A stretch of 64,000 nucleotides of DNA from Natronomonas gomsonensis (lineage in GTDB: Archaea; Halobacteriota; Halobacteria; Halobacteriales; Haloarculaceae), in assembly GCF_013391635.1 (NCBI RefSeq), contig NZ_JACAWU010000001.1, forward strand, positions 248,001 to 312,000, in the 5' to 3' direction. How positions within the stretch are numbered: position 1 is the stretch's first letter; the number at the start of each line of letters is the position of its first letter. The position numbers and the translations under genes were made by a program. This document shows, in pieces, positions 59,606 through 64,000 of the stretch. Below the pieces are notes generated by a model that was given only the letters and a program-made list of their open reading frames with translations, did no database searches and was not told the DNA's origin.

Positions 59606-60463
59606 ATGAGCCTCCTGCCCTCCAGCCCGGACGTCTCTCCCGACGGCGAGCCGCGGGTCGTCGGCCTCGACAGCGAGGAGGCCGACGACCTGATGGCCGC
59701 GCTCTCCTCGACGACGGCCCGTCGGCTCCTCGCCGAACTCCACGAGGAGCCGGCGCCGCCCGGCGAACTCGCCGACCGGGCCGACACGTCTCTGCAGAAC
59801 GCCCAGTATCACCTCGAGAAACTCGAAGACGCCGGCGCAATCGAAGTCGTCGGCACGGCCTACTCCGAGAAGGGTCGGGAGATGCGCGTCTACGGCCCCG
59901 CCGACAGCCCGCTGGTCATCTTCGCCGGCGAGAAGGAACGCGCCTCGGGGCTTCGAGCGGCGCTGTCGCGGCTGTTCGGCGGCTTTCTCGCCCTCGCCGT
60001 CGGCGCCTTCGCCGTCCAGGAACTGTTCGGTGGCGTCCCGGAAGGCGCCGCACCCGCCGGCGGCGGTGGTGGCAACGGTGGAGGTGATGGAAACGGCGGG
60101 GCTGCGGAGGCGACGCAGACCCCGACGCCAGAGCAGACACCGCAACCGACCGCGACGGCGACCGAGAGCAACGACGTGGGTGCGTTCGACGCGACGGAGA
60201 CGCCGGCACCGGAGGCGACCGAGGCCGCAACCGACACGCCGGTCGGCGAACAGATGGACACGCCCGCCGCGACCGAGGGTGCCGCCACGCCGACGCCCAC
60301 CGCCGAAGAAGCCGCGACGCCGGCCGATGGCGCCGTCGACTTTCTCGACCCGCTGTTCGACGCGCTGTTCGGTGCGGGGCTGGAACCGGGCGTCGCGTTC
60401 TTCCTCGGCGGGGCGACGGTGCTGACCGTCGTCGTGGCGCTGACGTACCTCCGCGGCCGGTGA
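59606..60463 (+). CDS. Membrane-anchored ArsR-like regulator
   Basis: 285 aa. Residues 25-100 are a winged helix (LSSTTARRLLAELHEEPAPPGELADRADTSLQNAQYHLEKLEDAGAI). A TM helix follows near 118-135, then a Gly- and Thr/Pro-rich linker (145-235) that is probably outside and O-glycosylated, and a final TM helix near 262-282. Halophiles have such membrane-bound regulators, which may sense envelope state. The TATA-like AGTTAAAAAC lies about 15-25 bp upstream. Confidence 0.82.
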   Translation: MSLLPSSPDVSPDGEPRVVGLDSEEADDLMAALSSTTARRLLAELHEEPAPPGELADRADTSLQNAQYHLEKLEDAGAIEVVGTAYSEKGREMRVYGPADSPLVIFAGEKERASGLRAALSRLFGGFLALAVGAFAVQELFGGVPEGAAPAGGGGGNGGGDGNGGAAEATQTPTPEQTPQPTATATESNDVGAFDATETPAPEATEAATDTPVGEQMDTPAATEGAATPTPTAEEAATPADGAVDFLDPLFDALFGAGLEPGVAFFLGGATVLTVVVALTYLRGR

Positions 60464-60636
60464 GTCCAGCGTTTCGGTACGTTAAATCGCCGTTTGACCT
60501 TCCGTTGGTGCCTTATTATCACCGGTAGACGCATCAAACGCGCTGAACGCTTCGGCCCTCCATTCCCGCTGACGACCCTCCGACACCCCCGCCCGGCGTT
60601 CGGCGCGTTCCTCCTTCATAACCCACCGAGCGACGG

Positions 60637-61158
60637 CTACTCCAGCGGCCGCGGTTCGACGACGAACCGCTCGAAAACCGCACCGGAGGGCTCGAGTAGC
60701 CGCCCCTCGGCGCGACCGGCCGCGTCGTCGAACTCCAACTCCGCGTGGGCGGGTCGGTTCCACCGCGGGTCGGCGTGACTCCCCGGATTCAACATCGGGA
60801 CGGGGCCCTCACGGAACTCGGGGGCGTGGGAGTGGCCGAACACGAGGAGGTCGGCGTTGGCCTGCCGGCCGAGCATCGACAGCGCCGTGTCGGTGTGTTC
60901 GTGGCCGTGGACGACCGCGATTCGGAGCCCCGCCCACTCGACGAGTTCCTCGGCGGGGACGCGCTCCCGAACCGCCGGCGGGTCGTTGTTGCCGTAGACG
61001 CCGCGGAGGTCACAGCGGGTCTCGAAGGCGTCGAGGACCGTCTCGGTCATGTAGTCGCCGGCGTGGATGACGAGGTCAGCCGCGTCGACGGCCTCGGCGG
61101 TCCGGCCCTCGAGTCGCGTCGAATCACGGCCGTGGGTGTCGGAGAGGACGACGAGCAT
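60637..61158 (-). CDS. YfcE-like metallophosphoesterase
   Basis: 173 aa. All metallophosphoesterase motifs: VVLSDTHG, VIHAGDYMT, YGNNDP, VVHGHEH and FGHSHAP. Small single-domain members hydrolyse phosphodiesters or cyclic nucleotides (YfcE/MJ0936). Divergent from the CDF transporter. Confidence 0.9.
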   Translation of the reverse strand: MLVVLSDTHGRDSTRLEGRTAEAVDAADLVIHAGDYMTETVLDAFETRCDLRGVYGNNDPPAVRERVPAEELVEWAGLRIAVVHGHEHTDTALSMLGRQANADLLVFGHSHAPEFREGPVPMLNPGSHADPRWNRPAHAELEFDDAAGRAEGRLLEPSGAVFERFVVEPRPLE

Positions 61159-61208
61159 ACCCGCGGTAGAACCCCCGGCCGCATGACACCAACGCTTAGT
61201 GTGTCCCC

Positions 61209-62186
61209 GTGGACGACACCCACATGGCAGGTAGTACGGGCGTCGTCATCGCCGCGATGTTCGCCAACGGCGGTATCGCCGTCCTGAAGTTCATCGGCTT
61301 CCTGTTGACCGGAAGCCCCTCGATGCTGGCCGAGACGTATCACTCCATCTCCGACACCGGCAACCAGGTGCTGCTGTTGGTCGGCATCAAGTACAGCCAA
61401 CAGGACGCGAGCAGGAGACACCCGTTCGGTTACGGGAAAGCGCAGTTCTTCTATGCCTTTCTCGTCTCGGTACTGCTGTTCGGCATCGCCGGCTGGGAGA
61501 GCCTGAAACACGGCATCAGCGAGGTCAGAGCGGGCGGTCACGAAACGGAAGCCGGCCCCGCGGAGTTCCTCGGCTACACCATCGACATCACGCCGCCGGT
61601 CGACCCCTTCTGGATCGTCGTCGCCATCCTCTTCGGCGGCATCGCCTTCGAGACCTACGCGTTCGTGAAGGCCAACGCCGAACTCCGACGGCAGATGGAG
61701 ACCTACGGCTGGTCGGGGTACCGGGAGGCCTTCGACCGGACGAGCGACCTGACGACGCTGACGGCGTTCACCGAGGACACCGTCGCCCTCGCGGGGTTGG
61801 TCGTCGCGCTGTTCGGTATCGTCGCCACCCGCATCACCGAGAACCCCATTTACGACGCGCTCAGCGCGGTCGTCATCGGCGTGTTGCTGATGGGCTTTGC
61901 GGTGCTGTTGGCCATCGAGAACAAGCGGCTCATCCTCGGCGAAAGCCTCGCGAGCGACGTCGAAAGCGACCTCCGGAGAATCGTCGAATCCCAAGAGAGC
62001 GTCGCCCACGTCGACGACTTCCGGACGATGTTCATCGGACCGGGTCAGGTCCTCGTCACCGCCGACGTGAGCTTCGATTCGGGGCTGACGACCGAGGAGG
62101 TCAACACCGGCATCAGCGAGATGGAGGTGGCGATGCGGGAACGCGACGACCGCGTGAAGACCATCTACATCGAGCCCGAACTGTAG
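61209..62186 (+). CDS. Cation diffusion facilitator, SLC30A9-like subgroup
   Basis: 325 aa; GTG 61209 or ATG 61224 as start. Six TM helices and a C-terminal cytoplasmic domain (DVESDLRRIVESQESVAHVDDFR). TM2 has the HxxxD metal site (ETYHSISDTGNQ). In TM5 the second His is replaced by Glu: AFTEDTVALAG, a pattern shared with the ZnT9-like subgroup, so metal choice may differ from zinc. Exports a divalent cation or works in a related role. Confidence 0.85.
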   Translation: MDDTHMAGSTGVVIAAMFANGGIAVLKFIGFLLTGSPSMLAETYHSISDTGNQVLLLVGIKYSQQDASRRHPFGYGKAQFFYAFLVSVLLFGIAGWESLKHGISEVRAGGHETEAGPAEFLGYTIDITPPVDPFWIVVAILFGGIAFETYAFVKANAELRRQMETYGWSGYREAFDRTSDLTTLTAFTEDTVALAGLVVALFGIVATRITENPIYDALSAVVIGVLLMGFAVLLAIENKRLILGESLASDVESDLRRIVESQESVAHVDDFRTMFIGPGQVLVTADVSFDSGLTTEEVNTGISEMEVAMRERDDRVKTIYIEPEL

Positions 62187-62204
62187 CGGCCGCCCGTTTC
62201 GAGT

Positions 62205-62213
62205 CCTTTTTCC
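62205..62213 (+). terminator. T-rich terminator after the CDF gene
   Basis: CCTTTTTCC, 19 bp after the stop. T-runs serve as archaeal termination signals; this is the clearest one in this stretch. It precedes pdxT by 23 bp. Confidence 0.35.
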
Positions 62214-62235
62214 ACCGCTGGAGAGTACCTCGCGT

Positions 62236-62814
62236 ATGCTCACAGCGGGCGTCATCGCGGTACAGGGCGACGTGGCCGAACACGCGGCGGCCATTCGTCG
62301 GGCCGCAGAACGCCACGGCGAGTCGGTCACCGTCGAGGAGATTCGGACCGCCGGCGTCGTCCCGGAGTGTGACCTGCTGCTCATGCCCGGCGGAGAGTCG
62401 ACGACGATTTCGCGGCTGCTCCGGGAGGAAGGCATCGACGAGGAGATTCGCGCCCACGCCGAGGCCGGCAAGCCGATGTTGGTCACCTGTGCCGGCCTCA
62501 TCGTCGCCAGCCGCGACGCCAAAGACGACCGCGTGACGACGCTCGACATCCTCGACGTGAGTGTCGACCGCAACGCCTTCGGTCGACAGAAGGACAGTTT
62601 CGAGGCGGCCCTCGACGTGACCGGCCTCGAGGAGCCGTTTCCCGCCGTGTTCATCCGCGCGCCGGCCATCGACGAGGTCGGCGACCAAATCGACGTACTC
62701 GCCACGTTCGACGGGCGACCGGTCGCCGTCCGGGAAGACAACGTCGTCGGGACGGCGTTCCATCCGGAGTTGACCGACGACTCACGTATCCACGGCCTGG
62801 CGTTTTTCCGATAG
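62236..62814 (+). CDS. pdxT: Pyridoxal 5'-phosphate synthase glutaminase subunit
   Basis: 192 aa. It supplies ammonia to PdxS in PLP synthesis. AVQGDVAEHAAAI, LLMPGGESTTISRLL, nucleophile in LVTCAGLIVASR (Cys near 85), RNAFGRQKDSFEA, IRAPAI and the His-Glu of AFHPELTDD. pdxS is not in the window. Confidence 0.96.
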   Translation: MLTAGVIAVQGDVAEHAAAIRRAAERHGESVTVEEIRTAGVVPECDLLLMPGGESTTISRLLREEGIDEEIRAHAEAGKPMLVTCAGLIVASRDAKDDRVTTLDILDVSVDRNAFGRQKDSFEAALDVTGLEEPFPAVFIRAPAIDEVGDQIDVLATFDGRPVAVREDNVVGTAFHPELTDDSRIHGLAFFR

Positions 62815-62873
62815 CGACATCGCCACCGCCCGCAAGCGAGTGGCTTTTTGAACCGCCGTCACCTCCCAACTGT

Positions 62874-63317
62874 ATGAACGCACACATCGAGGGGGTCCGC
62901 GTCGCCGAGACCGCCTCGGGACTCGCGGCGGTCGTGACGCTCGGCGTAGAGGGCGACGACGAGGTGTTGCCCATCTTCATCGGCGTCGAGGAGGCCACGA
63001 GCATCGCTCGTGGACTCGATGCCACCGACATCGGCCGGCCGCTCACCCACGACCTCCTGTTGGACGTGATGGAGGAACTCGGGGGGCGCGTCGAACGCGT
63101 CGTCGTCTCCGGCCTCGACGACGGCACCTACGTCGCGGACCTCCACGTCGAGACCCCACGCGACGAGGCGGTCGTCGACGCCCGCCCGAGCGACTCGCTG
63201 GCGCTTGCGGCCCGAACGAACGCCGACATCGAAGTCGAAGACGCGGTCTTCGATGCCAACCGGGAACCCCTCGACGAGTACGGCGAACTCGACGACATTC
63301 GGGAGGTGATGGCCTGA
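62874..63317 (+). CDS. DUF151 bifunctional-nuclease-family protein
   Basis: 147 aa. VVTLGVEGDDEVLPIFIGVEEATSIARGL, RPLTHDLLLDVMEELGG and RPSDSLALAARTNADIEVEDAVFD define DUF151. The plant and Thermotoga relatives include nucleases; function here is not proven. Overlaps hisE by 1 nt and so is probably cotranscribed. Confidence 0.92.
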   Translation: MNAHIEGVRVAETASGLAAVVTLGVEGDDEVLPIFIGVEEATSIARGLDATDIGRPLTHDLLLDVMEELGGRVERVVVSGLDDGTYVADLHVETPRDEAVVDARPSDSLALAARTNADIEVEDAVFDANREPLDEYGELDDIREVMA

Positions 63318-63610
63318 TGGACGACGCAGACGACGTACTCGACGAACTGTTCGACGTCATCGAGTCCCGCAAAGAGGAACTGCCGGAGGACTCCTACACC
63401 ACCTCGCTGTTCACTCACGAGAAAGGCGAGAACGCGGTGTTGGAGAAATTGGGCGAGGAGACGACCGAACTGATTCTGGCGGCGAAAGACGATGACAGCG
63501 AGGAGTTGGCCCACGAAGCCGCCGACATCGTCTATCACATGCTCGTGTTGCTGTCGATGAAAGAGATGGACCTCGAGGACCTGCGGGCGGAACTGCGGGA
63601 GCGGCGCTAA
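63317..63610 (+). CDS. hisE: Phosphoribosyl-ATP pyrophosphohydrolase
   Basis: 97 aa. Second step of histidine synthesis (PR-ATP to PR-AMP). SYTTSLFTHEKGENAVLEKLGEETTELILAAKDDD and HEAADIVYHMLVLL carry the MazG-like metal-binding E-x-x-E and E-x-x-D. A separate HisI would be elsewhere. Confidence 0.95.
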   Translation: MDDADDVLDELFDVIESRKEELPEDSYTTSLFTHEKGENAVLEKLGEETTELILAAKDDDSEELAHEAADIVYHMLVLLSMKEMDLEDLRAELRERR

Positions 63611-63822
63611 TCGGTCGGGACGCGGTCGACGTGGTGGACTGCTTCGGGAGAGAGGAGTCGCCCGCTCGGGAGTTCGAGCCAGCCGTTGGCTTTGATTCGG
63701 ACGGACCCTTCGTGGAGAACCGTCTCCCCATCATCGGCATCGGCGTAGACCACCACGCCCTCGTATCGCTCCTCGAAAACGTCCAAGAGGGCTTCGCGGA
63801 CGGCTTCTGCGGGGGCAATCAT
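63607..63822 (-). CDS. 71-aa hypothetical protein
   Basis: From ATG 63822: AEAVREALLDVFEERYEGVVVYADADDGETVLHEGSVRIKANGW and LPSGRLLSPEAVHHVD. A small alpha/beta acidic protein conserved-looking in halophiles. Function unknown. The stop overlaps hisE by 4 nt tail-to-tail. A TATA-like poly-A tract (GATAAAAAAAC) lies about 25 bp upstream. Confidence 0.65.
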   Translation of the reverse strand: MIAPAEAVREALLDVFEERYEGVVVYADADDGETVLHEGSVRIKANGWLELPSGRLLSPEAVHHVDRVPTD

Positions 63823-63879
63823 ACCTACGGATACGAACACGGCGATAAAAAAACGGTCCGCCGAACCGGTCCGTGACGG

Positions 63880-64000
63880 CTACTGGCGTTCGAACCGGTA
63901 GGTGACTATCTCGCTCGTCGGGTCCCACTCGAAGTTCCCGCCGTGGACCATCTTCATCCGTTCCTTGTACGCCTCCAGTGAGTCAGAGCCTTCCCGCTGT
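63880..64000 (-). CDS. Partial protein, C-terminal 39 residues
   Basis: The reverse strand carries the end of a gene: REGSDSLEAYKERMKMVHGG then FEWDPTSEIVTYRFERQ and TAG at 63880. The rest lies beyond the window. I do not recognise the family from this piece. Confidence 0.55.
   Translation of the reverse strand, partial: QREGSDSLEAYKERMKMVHGGNFEWDPTSEIVTYRFERQ

Noticed and set aside
60482-60620. 45-codon reverse frame (MKEERAERRAGVSEG...) after the phosphoesterase gene
   Set aside because: Basic, no homology, and the frame continues as a shadow of the neighbouring gene; could not be supported.

Overview
The window is haloarchaeal chromosomal DNA (class Halobacteria). It is GC-rich, its proteins are strongly acidic, and secreted proteins carry twin-arginine signals followed by lipobox or TM anchors. 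Marker genes include halocyanins, Bat-type HTH regulators, the archaeal CCA enzyme, a doublet histone, RPA, UbaA/JAMM, NadM, PdxT, HisE and an Azf-type glucose-6-phosphate dehydrogenase. Two further signs are an intron-bearing tRNA(CAT) and leaderless promoters. I cannot fix the genus from the sequence alone.

Layout. 0-5.7 kb: a secreted beta-propeller protein, a pseudo-receiver/GAF protein overlapping a KaiC-like protein, a TraB-like protein, a cupin and an acyl-CoA dehydrogenase. 5.8-14.9 kb: a nitrous-oxide respiration block with a polytopic membrane protein, a Bat/HTH-10 regulator, a halocyanin, nosZ, a nos-linked membrane gene, nosD, nosF and nosY. Three perfect CGAACATGTTCG palindromes lie in the flanking promoters, about 40-45 bp upstream of TATA-like boxes, and look like one regulon's operators. 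15-22.3 kb: M20 peptidase, FdhF-type molybdoenzyme, flavin-split-barrel and DsrE proteins, a disulfide reductase of the mycothione/bis-gamma-glutamylcystine type, and a fusion of a KaiC-like domain to a split barrel.

22.3-33.7 kb is an accessory island with lower coding density. It holds two paralogous membrane proteins of unknown family, a membrane protein with a metzincin-like domain lacking its catalytic Glu, GNAT, rubredoxin-like, dodecin-like, glutamate-cysteine ligase-like and Cys-rich (copper-storage-like) genes, a DUF4177 gene and several broken genes (levansucrase tail, transposase tail, wHTH tail). It ends at the 3' end of an intron-containing tRNA-Met.

33.9-45.8 kb is housekeeping: Fe-ADH, CCA-adding enzyme, an rpa-histone-HDAC operon (histone and deacetylase genes overlap by 4 nt), a third KaiC-like paralog, tRNA-Arg followed by a lone TnpB cassette bracketed by a 13-bp copy of the tRNA 3' end, DUF309, NadM, Azf, R2-like oxidase and enoyl-CoA hydratase. 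45.8-54.6 kb: stress and secretion genes (Usp proteins, MsrA, MsrB, amino-acid permease with two Usp genes, membrane-anchored halocyanin, a large subtilase with two inserted domains). 54.7-64 kb: UbaA and a JAMM protease (ubiquitin-like SAMP conjugation and removal) convergent with each other, a BtuF-like protein, PHP phosphatase, PUA protein, threonine aldolase, a membrane-anchored ArsR-like regulator, phosphodiesterase, CDF transporter, PdxT, DUF151 and HisE.

The strongest leads for something not already described are the nos-linked palindrome regulon, the family of KaiC-like pseudo-ATPases with a split-barrel fusion, the membrane pseudo-metzincin between unknown membrane paralogs, and the tRNA-Arg/TnpB arrangement.
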